From a virus: a stretch of DNA of 64,000 bases. The position numbers and the translations under genes are program-made. Under the pieces are notes generated by a model. The model ran no database searches. It was given only the letters and a program-made list of their open reading frames with translations, and had not been told where the DNA came from. Shown here piece by piece: positions 14,797 to 21,368 of the stretch. The stretch spans positions 1-64,000 of the IMG/VR virus record IMGVR_UViG_3300025362_000007; one strand, 5' to 3'. Within the stretch, counting starts at the first letter, position 1. Every line of letters starts with the position of its first letter.

Positions 14797-15381
14797 ATGT
14801 TGGTGGTAGTGACAGGTAAAAAAAGAAGCGGTAAAGATACGTTGGGTGATTATTTAGTTGATACATATGGGTGCGCAAAAGCTAGACCATTGGCAGTATT
14901 CAAAGAAGCATTTACATCTTGGTTCGATTGGGATGAACGACATATGAATGGGGAACTAAAAGAAGTAGTCGATGAAAGGTGGGGGTTCAGTCCACGTAGG
15001 TTGATGCAAGTTTTTGGTACTGAATTGATGAAATATGATTTAGGTGATAGGTTGCCACAGTATCGTGAAACTTGTGCTTATGATATTTGGGTACAGAGTT
15101 TTCTAATATGGTATTTGAAACAAGATAGGAATAGAGATTATGTATTGACAGATATGAGGTTTCCAAATGAGCAAGATAGAATAAAAGACGAATTGAAAGA
15201 TGAAGTTGTATTTGTGAAAACTATTTCAGATAGAAGTCCACAAGATGAACACGAAAGTGAAAGTTATTTTGACCAACTCACATCAGACTTTTCTATTGTA
15301 AATAATGGTTGGGATACATACAAGGAATACTACACTAATATAGATAGCTTAATGGATAATATTAAATGGTTGAGGGGATAA
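14797..15381 (+). CDS. Deoxynucleoside monophosphate kinase
   Basis: 194-residue P-loop kinase. Walker A is VVVTGKKRSGKDTLGDYL at the N-terminus. SPRRLMQVFGTELMK and VLTDMRFPNEQDRI match the T4 gene 1-like dNMP kinase family. It would phosphorylate dNMPs, possibly modified ones, feeding the polymerase. It is followed after 1 bp by a cytosine methyltransferase and fits the nucleotide-metabolism set with NrdJ and MazG. Confidence 0.82.
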   Translation: MLVVVTGKKRSGKDTLGDYLVDTYGCAKARPLAVFKEAFTSWFDWDERHMNGELKEVVDERWGFSPRRLMQVFGTELMKYDLGDRLPQYRETCAYDIWVQSFLIWYLKQDRNRDYVLTDMRFPNEQDRIKDELKDEVVFVKTISDRSPQDEHESESYFDQLTSDFSIVNNGWDTYKEYYTNIDSLMDNIKWLRG

Positions 15382-15382
15382 A

Positions 15383-16639
15383 ATGAACGTACTAAGTTTG
15401 TTCGATGGAATTTCCGTAGGAAGGGTAGCTCTAGAAAAAGCCAACATACAGGTAGATAAATATTACTCTAGTGAGATAGATAAATACGCTATTCAAGTAG
15501 CAGATAATAATTGGTCAAATAATATAAAGCTAGGCGATGTTACTAAGTGGAAAGAATGGGATATTGATTGGGCTAGTATCGATCTACTCATTGGGGGAAG
15601 TCCCTGCACCGGGTTCAGTTTTTCAGGCAAACAATTAAACTTTAATGACCCCCAAAGTAAACTATTCTTTGTGTACGCAGATATACTTCATCATTTACAG
15701 AAAGTAAATCCTAATGTGAAATTCTTATTAGAAAATGTAAAGATGAAAAAAGAATATCAAGATAAAATAAGTGAAATTATAGGAGTAGAACCTGTAGAAA
15801 TAAATAGTGCCCTGCTCTCAGCTCAATCAAGACGCAGGCTATATTGGAAAAACTGGTATGTACCACAACCAGAGGATAAGGGAATTATGTTAAAAGATAT
15901 TGTGCATGAGAATACCTGGACGGACGCAGACAAATCATATTGTATTGATGCTAATTACTGGAAAGGTGGAAATGCCAAACAATATTATGAGAAAGCTAGG
16001 AGGCAGCAAGTATACGATAAGTTGAAAGAGTACATCGTCCCTTTCGACAAAACACTAAAGATACTAGACAAGGAAGTAGAACGTGGTAAAGTGGGGTATT
16101 TTAGAAAAGACTCACAAGCCAACAGAGTATATTATATCCACGATAAAGCAGTTACACTCACAGGAGAAGCTGGTGGTGGGGCAGCTAAGATGGGGCAATA
16201 TTTATTTGCAGACATTACAAAGAATTATTTGCAATATGATTTGTCGGGTAAAGGGCATAAAAGCCAAGACCAAAGGGCATATTATTTAGATGGTAAACAT
16301 GGAACATTGCCTGCTACTGGGGGAGAAACTAAATGTAAGGTATTATTTGGTTGTATCACACCAGACAGAGTAGAAAAACGACAGAACGGGCAACGATTTA
16401 GCGAAGGTAAGAAATTCTACACACTTACAGCACAGGATCAACATGGAATATTGATAGAAGGCTACATACGGAAACTTACTCCAATAGAAGCAGAGAGACT
16501 GCAAACATTGCCAGATAACTATACAGAGGGAATAAGCAATTCGCAACGTTATAAGTGTTTAGGCAACTCGTTTACATCAGATGTGATAGCACACATACTG
16601 AGTAATATAGATAACACAGATAATATTTCATTTTTTTAA
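15383..16639 (+). CDS. DNA (cytosine-5) methyltransferase
   Basis: 418 residues with the full C5 set: motif I LSLFDGISVGRVALE, motif IV GGSPCTGFSFSGKQ (catalytic Cys about residue 74), motif VI FLLENVKM, motif VIII SAQSRRRLYWKNW, and near the end LTPIEAERLQTLPDNYT (motif IX) and LGNSFTSDVI (motif X). The region between about 190 and 360 is the target-recognition domain. No endonuclease partner is adjacent, so it probably protects phage DNA. It is the last gene before the large noncoding RNA. Confidence 0.92.
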   Translation: MNVLSLFDGISVGRVALEKANIQVDKYYSSEIDKYAIQVADNNWSNNIKLGDVTKWKEWDIDWASIDLLIGGSPCTGFSFSGKQLNFNDPQSKLFFVYADILHHLQKVNPNVKFLLENVKMKKEYQDKISEIIGVEPVEINSALLSAQSRRRLYWKNWYVPQPEDKGIMLKDIVHENTWTDADKSYCIDANYWKGGNAKQYYEKARRQQVYDKLKEYIVPFDKTLKILDKEVERGKVGYFRKDSQANRVYYIHDKAVTLTGEAGGGAAKMGQYLFADITKNYLQYDLSGKGHKSQDQRAYYLDGKHGTLPATGGETKCKVLFGCITPDRVEKRQNGQRFSEGKKFYTLTAQDQHGILIEGYIRKLTPIEAERLQTLPDNYTEGISNSQRYKCLGNSFTSDVIAHILSNIDNTDNISFF

Positions 16640-16648
16640 AGAGGTATA

Positions 16649-16677
16649 TTGACACTTTTACAAAAATTGTATATATT
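16649..16677 (+). promoter_or_regulatory. Promoter of the large structured RNA
   Basis: TTGACA at 16649-16654, 17 bp, TATATT at 16672-16677. The predicted start (about 16681-16684) coincides with the 5' strand of the closing stem of the RNA. Confidence 0.75.
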
Positions 16678-16680
16678 AGG

Positions 16681-17155
16681 GATAGATAGGATAACTACCT
16701 ACCTTACCCCTGGGGATGACCATCGTATTGGACGAAGATACTTAAACTCAGGGCAAAGTATCATTACTCTTTAGTTAAGAGCGTCCAGTAGGGTGGTTTT
16801 TCCTTTCTACGGGCAACTGAACCGAAAAGGTTAGTGGTTACGAGTATACCAGCAGTCCATAAAACGTAGGGTAGCTATTAGATAGGAAGCCGTAAATTTG
16901 CCTAACACCATGTCAGAGGAAAAGACCCTAAGCACCTCATATTGAGGGATGCTTGTGAGACGGACAATGGCAGGACTGATGGTTGCTATACATCAGTTGT
17001 CTTGGGCTCGCAGTGCTAATGCTAGTATGAGAGTGTTAGCTTTATCTGTTTACCTATGCTCTAGGCTCGCCTCTATCGGATTGAGGAAAAGGCTTAGGGG
17101 GGGTACTGACAGGTAGCGATAGCTGTATCCACACTTAGGTAACTACCTAACTATC
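16681..17155 (+). ncRNA. Large structured noncoding RNA, about 475 nt
   Basis: A 616-bp stretch without a credible reading frame begins with a consensus promoter. The two ends pair: GATAG 16681-16685 with CTATC 17151-17155, TAGG 16687-16690 with CCTA 17146-17149, and TACCTA 16696-16701 with TAGGTA 17136-17141. Internal hairpins include AAGCA/TGCTT enclosing CCTCA/TGAGG near 16930, and ACTGATG/CATCAGT near 16975-17000. Length, closing stem, phage context and a tRNA array 3 kb downstream recall the ornate phage RNAs ROOL and GOLLD, but I could not match it to either consensus. It could also be a new class. Confidence 0.75.
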
Positions 17156-17207
17156 AGCCTTTAATAATACTACATATATTATATATAAATATTTATAAAA
17201 TTTCCTC

Positions 17208-17236
17208 TTGACAAACTATTTCCCATGCTATACACT
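17208..17236 (+). promoter_or_regulatory. Promoter for the 17256 gene
   Basis: TTGACA at 17208-17213, 17 bp, TACACT at 17231-17236, then AAGGAG and ATG at 17256. An AT-rich tract lies just upstream at 17161-17200. Confidence 0.65.
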
Positions 17237-17255
17237 GAAACACAAGGAGAACGAA

Positions 17256-17591
17256 ATGAAAACAATACCAAGAGCAGTAGATTACAATTTACTGTATGCA
17301 ACTGATGATGAGATAAGAGTACTAAGGGACTCTTTAGTTTGTTACGAAAGAAAACTCGATGCAAGGCGGAGAACTGCTTTAGATGAGTTAGCAAGTAGCC
17401 GTGACAAAAACACTGGTGCGGTACAGCCAAGGACAATAGAACTGGTAACTATCATTGAAAAAGCAAAAGCAACACAAAAAGTAGCAGGAAAGTTACGAGA
17501 TACTATACGTGATACATGTTTTGCTAATCGTAGTGCTGATGCTAATTTCGATGCAGTAGACAACTTTGGAATGGAGGTAGCAGATGAATAG
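17256..17591 (+). CDS. Hypothetical helical protein
   Basis: 111 residues from the ATG at 17256, chosen for the promoter and AAGGAG upstream. Mostly helical, basic in the middle (CYERKLDARRRTALDELASS). No family recognised. It overlaps the following gene by 8 bp. Confidence 0.65.
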   Translation: MKTIPRAVDYNLLYATDDEIRVLRDSLVCYERKLDARRRTALDELASSRDKNTGAVQPRTIELVTIIEKAKATQKVAGKLRDTIRDTCFANRSADANFDAVDNFGMEVADE

Positions 17592-17847
17592 GCAATGGGT
17601 TGAAGCATTAGGGGATGAAAGAATCCTTTATACAGAGAATGATGGAGGATTGAGTTTTAGAACTCTTGGTTCAATAAATGAAGAAGGTTTCTTACCTTGT
17701 GGCTTTTGTTGGAAATATCCTGTAATACGCAATGACTTTGGGTTTTATAATATTGAGCATATACATACAGAAGAACACACTAAGATAATAGTTGGTGGGT
17801 TTAAAGATAAACAAGCCTTAAGGGATGAATGGAATAAGAGGGAATAA
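17584..17847 (+). CDS. Lar-like small zinc-binding protein
   Basis: 87 residues. FLPCGFCWKYPVIR followed at the C-terminus by GGFKDKQALRDEWNKRE resembles the CPFCG...A...WN(R/K)R pattern of restriction-alleviation (Lar) family proteins, though only one cysteine pair is present. A role against host restriction would fit the many methyltransferases but is inferred. Confidence 0.5.
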   Translation: MNRQWVEALGDERILYTENDGGLSFRTLGSINEEGFLPCGFCWKYPVIRNDFGFYNIEHIHTEEHTKIIVGGFKDKQALRDEWNKRE

Positions 17848-17848
17848 A

Positions 17849-18157
17849 ATGGCTAATATATTATTTGAGTTAATAAAGCAAAAATACATAGATTATTTGA
17901 AATCGGTCAAGGGGGATATAAATAAACCTTTCGCTACATACGTAGATGTGTACATAGAAGAAGCTAAGGCGTCCACCACTAAAGAAGAATTAGATAAAGT
18001 TAGTTATGCACTAAGCTTATCATTTAAAGCCATGAAGACAGCCTATGGTGGGGGAGTAAATAACTCAGAGTCATTTGATAATTTAGATCTTGTGAAAATA
18101 GTAACTGGTGATGGAAAGGAGATGTTTATGGAACGTCCTAAAGGTAAAAAACTATGA
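17849..18157 (+). CDS. Hypothetical protein
   Basis: 102 residues from the ATG at 17849, preceded by AGAGGGA. Helical, with SLSFKAMKTAYGGGVNNSES in the middle. Its stop overlaps the next start (ATGA). No family recognised. Confidence 0.6.
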   Translation: MANILFELIKQKYIDYLKSVKGDINKPFATYVDVYIEEAKASTTKEELDKVSYALSLSFKAMKTAYGGGVNNSESFDNLDLVKIVTGDGKEMFMERPKGKKL

Positions 18158-18459
18158 AAGTTAAAGTAAATATTAGTAGTAGTGATTGTAGCTACAAATT
18201 TGAGGTTATATGTCCTTTCTGTGGGAATGAATATAGAGATAGTTGGGAATTACCTGTTGGAGAAGATGAGTTAGATTGTGGTGCGTGTGGGAGAACTTTT
18301 ATATTCTCTAAAGAAATTTCTGTAAATTATTCTTCTTACATAAAATCTATAGAAGGTATAGATTGGAAAGAAGGGGCTGAGGTAGAAGACGGCTTAAATG
18401 AGGAGGAAGAAGAATGGGCTAATAAGAATGGTAAAGTCCCTTGTGAGGTAGTAAAATGA
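18154..18459 (+). CDS. Zinc-ribbon-like hypothetical protein
   Basis: 101 residues. CPFCGNEYRDSWELPVGEDE followed by LDCGACGRTF forms a C4 zinc ribbon at residues 24-50, with an acidic C-terminus. ATGA junctions on both sides place it in a coupled string with its neighbours. Confidence 0.65.
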   Translation: MKVKVNISSSDCSYKFEVICPFCGNEYRDSWELPVGEDELDCGACGRTFIFSKEISVNYSSYIKSIEGIDWKEGAEVEDGLNEEEEEWANKNGKVPCEVVK

Positions 18460-18815
18460 GTTTTAGAGAACACATGCAAGAAGTACACAAAAGATACACT
18501 AATATGTCTGACGAAGAATTGAGGGCAACTGCTATGCGTAGTGGAAAAACAAACCAAACTTACTTTCAATTTAAAATGGCATCATTTAGTAATGATCCTA
18601 TTGTATTTAATAGAATAGTTATTATAGATAATATCTGTAATATAATGCGTCAGAAAGAAATAACTACAGCACAACTAGCTAAATCGATAAAGATGCACAA
18701 GCTAAAGTTACATAATATTCTTAATAACTATGTTAACTTCACTTTAGACGAGTTAAGTGTAATAACGGAAGCATTAGATAAAAAATTAGTAATGAAATTG
18801 GAAGATAAAAAATGA
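18456..18815 (+). CDS. HTH (XRE-like) DNA-binding protein
   Basis: 119 residues. The C-terminal 55 residues, from MRQKEITTAQLAKSIKMHKL through NYVNFTLDELSVITEALD, follow the five-helix layout of Xre/Cro-type domains: recognition helix in the middle and a conserved LDELSVI late helix. The N-terminal half is charged and helical. It may be a small regulator of phage or host genes, or an antitoxin-like protein; no toxin partner is evident. Confidence 0.65.
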   Translation: MSFREHMQEVHKRYTNMSDEELRATAMRSGKTNQTYFQFKMASFSNDPIVFNRIVIIDNICNIMRQKEITTAQLAKSIKMHKLKLHNILNNYVNFTLDELSVITEALDKKLVMKLEDKK

Positions 18816-18985
18816 AGTTAAACATAATCACAGGGGTTAACGCAGGGTTATACTATGCTTATAGAGAAAAAAGTATGGTAAAAGCTGGGTTTGGAAGAAC
18901 AGAGCGAGAGGCTGTAAAAGATTTATTAGCACAAGAGGGAGACTTAGCCATTGACATAAGCAAAAAGGTAGTGTACACTGCTTAA
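18812..18985 (+). CDS. Small hypothetical protein
   Basis: 57 residues, MKLNIITGVNAGLYYAYREK and onward, linked to the HTH gene by an ATGA overlap. The pattern GFGRTEREAVKDLLAQ suggests a strand-helix mini-domain. The promoter for the next gene lies within its 3' end. Confidence 0.6.
   Translation: MKLNIITGVNAGLYYAYREKSMVKAGFGRTEREAVKDLLAQEGDLAIDISKKVVYTA
18951..18979 (+). promoter_or_regulatory. Promoter for the secreted protein gene
   Basis: TTGACA at 18951-18956, 17 bp, TACACT at 18974-18979; the same -10 as the promoter at 17208-17236. Confidence 0.6.
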
Positions 18986-19001
18986 TGTAAAAGGAGACAA
19001 A

Positions 19002-19538
19002 ATGAAAAAAATATTTATATTGGTAGCAATAATGTTACTAATGGTGCTACTGCCTATGGGAGCAGAGGGGTTAGATAGTGCTACGCTAACAATAAATACT
19101 AGCGTACAAGGGGTTTACGAGGTAGGAGTTTTTGAAACTGCTATAACAAGTCTTTCTGCATTTACTGGTGGGGATACTGTAACAAAAGTACTGGCAGAAA
19201 TAGATCCTGCTGATACTGATACAAAAAGTATTACACCTTTATTTTTAGCCGTACGTACCAATCAAAAATTAGGCACTAGTATAACTTTGCAAGTTCTTAG
19301 TTTAATGAATGGTACAAACGAAATGAACTATGATTTAGTATTTACAGGGGAATTAAATGGCACGGTAGCTACAGTTACTTCTAGTAGTGCATCCTTACAC
19401 ACAATTAGTGTAAGTGGGGGGAATGGAGTACGGATATATAATTTTCCATTTCACGTTGATATTTTACAAGCCTATTACGTGGCAGCAGTTCCAGGTTCAT
19501 ACACAACTGCCATAGTAATAAATTATGAAACTTTATAA
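19002..19538 (+). CDS. Secreted beta-rich protein, unknown
   Basis: 178 residues with a clear signal peptide (MKKIFILVAIMLLMVLLPMG, cleavage likely after the AEG segment near residue 23). The mature part is rich in Thr, Ser, Val and Ile strands and ends GSYTTAIVINYETL, like the closing strand of bacterial surface or pilin-type beta-sandwiches. No cysteine or anchor is present, so it would be released to the periplasm or outside. Expression from its own promoter in the accessory region suggests a host-surface or superinfection-exclusion role, or a lysogenic-conversion-type product. This is inference only. Confidence 0.65.
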   Translation: MKKIFILVAIMLLMVLLPMGAEGLDSATLTINTSVQGVYEVGVFETAITSLSAFTGGDTVTKVLAEIDPADTDTKSITPLFLAVRTNQKLGTSITLQVLSLMNGTNEMNYDLVFTGELNGTVATVTSSSASLHTISVSGGNGVRIYNFPFHVDILQAYYVAAVPGSYTTAIVINYETL

Positions 19539-19545
19539 ATAGTAC

Positions 19546-19574
19546 TTGACATACATATTAGAGTATGGTAGTAT
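19546..19574 (+). promoter_or_regulatory. Promoter upstream of 19595 gene
   Basis: TTGACA at 19546-19551, 17 bp, TAGTAT at 19569-19574, followed by AAAGGAG and ATG at 19595. Confidence 0.6.
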
Positions 19575-19594
19575 AGGATAAAAGGAGAAAAGAA

Positions 19595-19823
19595 ATGAGC
19601 GAAAAAGCAAAATTAGTAGTTGGGGGATGTTGTGTATTTAAACAGTGATGAAGAGAGACTTCAACCAATGACAATTACTTCCATAAAAAGTGGTTTCATT
19701 AATTTAATTTATATAACATTCCACCCTGTTGAAGTTAATGATGAAGGGACTCACATAGTACTATTTACTTTTGGGCATGAAGACTACATTAATGAAATAC
19801 CTATTGAGTGTGTTTGGAAATAA
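19595..19823 (+). pseudogene. YodC/DUF2158-like small protein, frameshifted at a G5 run
   Basis: From the ATG at 19595, with promoter and AAAGGAG, translation reads MSEKAKLVVGG and stops after 17 residues. Removing one G from the GGGGG at 19622-19626 continues as VVGDVVYLNSDEERLQPMTI, which matches the VGDVVxLxSxGxxMTV opening of YodC/DUF2158 proteins, and runs to the stop at 19823. The downstream part is intact. It is either a one-base expansion inactivating the gene, a switchable homopolymer, or a sequencing error. Confidence 0.6.
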
Positions 19824-19961
19824 AAAGCAACAGAGCATTTGAAGAAGTTAAAATAGCACACCTGTGATGCCTCTGATGCAAGCATAATTTCATGGGTTAT
19901 ATAGAATTTGGTAGGGATGTTTTATAAATTCTCACCAATGACTCTTAGCAAAGACTAAGGT

Positions 19962-20085
19962 AAGATGAGTAGTGGAATGGTAAACCACAATCATGGTCGG
20001 TAGAGGAAGATACTGCGAACAACAGCCTCAAAGGAAAAGCCGATTGCCCATGACCTAAAAACAGGTTCAATTCCTGTCCATCTTA
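19962..20085 (+). tRNA. tRNA-like gene with about 50-nt insertion in the anticodon region
   Basis: The acceptor AAGATG pairs with CATCTT (A19968 bulged, then G69-C66 pairing). T8 and A9 precede the D arm GTGG/CCAC, whose loop holds GG. The T arm is perfect (ACAGG, loop TTCAATT, CCTGT, 20061-20077) and the discriminator is A20085. Between D and T arms, however, there are about 71 nt instead of 22. TCATGG (19991-19996) pairs with CCATGA (20048-20053) as an anticodon stem enclosing a structured 51-nt loop containing CGG/CCG, GAGG/CCTC and CTG/CAG helices. No group I core is present. No anticodon can be assigned. Confidence 0.5.
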
Positions 20086-20223
20086 ATTTGTCACAGACGT
20101 GTGGATCGAAACTCTTCGCAAGCCTCTTAATAATGCTCAAATGGCGGAGTGGATGAGGGAACGTTAGCCCCAAACTACAACGGAAAAGGGAGTGTAGTTG
20201 ACTGCTGGGAAAGACTAGCTAAA

Positions 20224-20300
20224 GTAAGAATGTGGTGGACACATGGGGTGAGTTAAAGACTTGGGATTCCCCAACTAGCAACACTAGTATTTCTGCTTAC
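20224..20300 (+). ncRNA. Cloverleaf-like element without a T-loop consensus
   Basis: GTAAG 20224-20228 pairs with CTTAC 20296-20300 and encloses a hairpin ATGTG/CACAT, a GGGG/CCCC arm and ACTAG/CTAGT with a 5-nt loop. The shape recalls a tRNA but TTCRA is absent. It follows the same leader sequence as the tRNA-like genes. May be a decayed tRNA. Confidence 0.25.
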
Positions 20301-20326
20301 TTTACGGACACTGGGAAAGACTAGGT

Positions 20327-20419
20327 AGTATGGTGGCTATCTATGAAAATAAATAGTTACTGGGAGTGGTGGCTTAATACGTAGGGTCACCTGTGTGAGT
20401 TCAAATCTTGCCCATACTA
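20327..20419 (+). tRNA. tRNA-like gene with abnormal D and anticodon arms
   Basis: The acceptor is perfect, AGTATGG with CCATACT, and the T arm is GTGAG, TTCAAAT, CTTGC (with wobbles); discriminator A. The D arm lacks the GG loop. A GGTGG/TCACC stem carries a 14-nt loop in place of the usual 7. The octamer TGGTGGCT occurs twice (20331, 20368), flanking a 29-nt segment. No reliable anticodon. Confidence 0.45.
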
Positions 20420-20455
20420 GGCTCTAGCTTTTAGTTAGAGGGAATTATTGCTGTA

Positions 20456-20628
20456 CCATGTATGTACGTAGGGAGTACTAAACGTTAGGCAATCTATAGC
20501 CTAGAAAAAGAGCGGAGGATGGATAAATGAGACTGCGATTCCATAGGAGTAAATTCTACACCGCAAAGATGTTACGTTAAGTTAATAGGAATATTAACAG
20601 CAGAGGGGTTCAACTCCCCTCACATGGT
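20456..20628 (+). tRNA. Class II tRNA-like gene with about 90-nt insertion in the anticodon loop
   Basis: The acceptor CCATGT pairs with ACATGG. The T arm is perfect (AGGGG, TTCAACT, CCCCT, 20604-20620). A long variable arm GTTAATA/TATTAAC (20581-20598) marks it as class II (Leu/Ser/Tyr type), and a D-arm-like GTAC/GTAC hairpin is present. The anticodon stem appears to be AACGT/ACGTT, 20481-20485 with 20574-20578, with 88 nt between the strands. That insert folds on its own (TAGGC/GCCTA, GCGG/CCGC, ATGG/CCAT). It is too short for a group I intron. Confidence 0.5.
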
Positions 20629-20657
20629 AGAATACGACACTTTGGAAAGACAAAGGT

Positions 20658-20757
20658 AGCATAATGGTGGTGTAGGATAACCACACTGGCCAGTTTGGGG
20701 GTGAAGATATCCACTTCGTAAACAACAGAGAAACAGGTTCAAGTCCTGTCTATGCTA
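20658..20757 (+). tRNA. tRNA-like gene with about 26-nt excess in the anticodon region
   Basis: AGCATA pairs with TATGCT, with an A-C mismatch at position 7-66. The D arm is GTGG/CCAC with GG in the loop. The T arm is perfect (ACAGG, TTCAAGT, CCTGT, 20733-20749). There are about 48 nt between D and T arms, with GTTT/AAAC enclosing a smaller hairpin TGAAG/CTTCG. No canonical anticodon arm can be placed directly after the D arm. Confidence 0.5.
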
Positions 20758-20833
20758 AAGGTCGGATAATTACCGAATGAACTACGGAGATTTGGGGTAG
20801 CCGTAGAGAGATTGACAAAATTGCCCATCCATT

Positions 20834-20907
20834 GCTACAGTAGCTCAGTTGGTCAGAGCACGTGACTTGTAATCTCGGTGTCGTCAGTTCGAATCTGACT
20901 TGTAGCT
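20834..20907 (+). tRNA. tRNA-Thr (anticodon TGT)
   Basis: The cloverleaf is complete: acceptor GCTACAG/TTGTAGC, D arm AGCTC...GAGC, anticodon loop CTTGTAA (TGT), T arm GTCAG, TTCGAAT, CTGAC. One T-T mismatch occurs in the anticodon stem. No encoded CCA. Confidence 0.88.
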
Positions 20908-20921
20908 TTTAAGAGTATTTT

Positions 20922-20994
20922 GGAAGTGAGCCTAATGGTGGGAAACTGTCTTGAAAACAGTCGATGGTATCCAACGATGTTCACGTTAGAAGCG
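20922..20994 (+). pseudogene. Degenerate tRNA-Ser-like sequence (TGA)
   Basis: It starts GGAAGTG like the intact tRNA-Ser(TGA) at 21195 and has a perfect anticodon arm ACTGT, CTTGAAA, ACAGT. The downstream sequence lacks a pairable T stem and a matching acceptor 3' strand. Probably a broken copy. Confidence 0.45.
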
Positions 20995-21022
20995 GAACAA
21001 GAGAGTAAGAGAAAGTAAAAAT

Positions 21023-21093
21023 GCATTTGTGGCATATTGGCTGTGCGCTAGCCTTCCAAGCTAGTGAAGAGAGTTCGATTCTCTCCAAGTGCT
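21023..21093 (+). tRNA. tRNA-Gly (anticodon TCC)
   Basis: Acceptor GCATTTG/CAAGTGC, a perfect anticodon stem CTAGC/GCTAG with loop CTTCCAA (TCC), and T arm GAGAG, TTCGATT, CTCTC. No encoded CCA. Confidence 0.88.
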
Positions 21094-21103
21094 TATAGTA
21101 ATA

Positions 21104-21182
21104 GGGGGCGTAGCTCAATCGGCAGAGCACTGGGTGCACCATAACGTGGCAGTGGATAGGAGTTCGAGTCTCCTCGGCTCCT
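21104..21182 (+). tRNA. tRNA-like gene, possibly Met/Ile-derived, with enlarged anticodon loop
   Basis: The D arm (TAGCTCAATCGGCAGAGCA) and T arm (AGGAG, TTCGAGT, CTCCT) are canonical. The acceptor is GGGGGCG/CGGCTCC with one G-G mismatch. The anticodon stem CACTG/CAGTG closes a 17-nt loop instead of 7. ACCATAAC within it suggests a former CAT anticodon, but T33 is lacking. Confidence 0.5.
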
Positions 21183-21194
21183 ATTACTAGTATT

Positions 21195-21279
21195 GGAAGT
21201 GTGTAGCAGAATTGGTATTGCCCTAGTCTTGAAAACTAACGTGGTAAAACACATGGGGGTTCGAATCCCTCCGCTTCCG
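21195..21279 (+). tRNA. tRNA-Ser (anticodon TGA)
   Basis: Acceptor GGAAGTG/CGCTTCC, anticodon loop CTTGAAA (TGA), a long class II variable arm, T arm GGGGG, TTCGAAT, CCCTC, discriminator G as expected for serine. Confidence 0.88.
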
Positions 21280-21283
21280 TATT

Positions 21284-21368
21284 GGAAAGTTGCCAGAGCG
21301 GTAATGGAGCAGATTGCTAATCTGTAGCCTCTTAATTGGGGTCAGGGGTTCGATTCCTCTACTTTCCG
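21284..21368 (+). tRNA. tRNA-Ser (anticodon GCT)
   Basis: Acceptor GGAAAGT/ACTTTCC, anticodon stem GCAGA/TCTGT with loop TTGCTAA (GCT), a long variable arm, loop TTCGATT, discriminator G. It lies 4 nt after tRNA-Ser(TGA). Confidence 0.9.

Noticed and set aside
19930-20005. Possible 3' half of a group I intron (GACTA followed later by ATGGTC, resembling the P7 pairing).
   Set aside because: No matching P/Q elements or tRNA 5' exon lie upstream, and the acceptor strand that pairs with the downstream T-arm end lies between the two motifs, so a short insert in the anticodon region explains the sequence better.
20812-20841. TTGACA followed 18 bp later by TACAGT.
   Set aside because: The -10 would lie inside the tRNA-Thr gene, so it could not produce that tRNA; probably chance.
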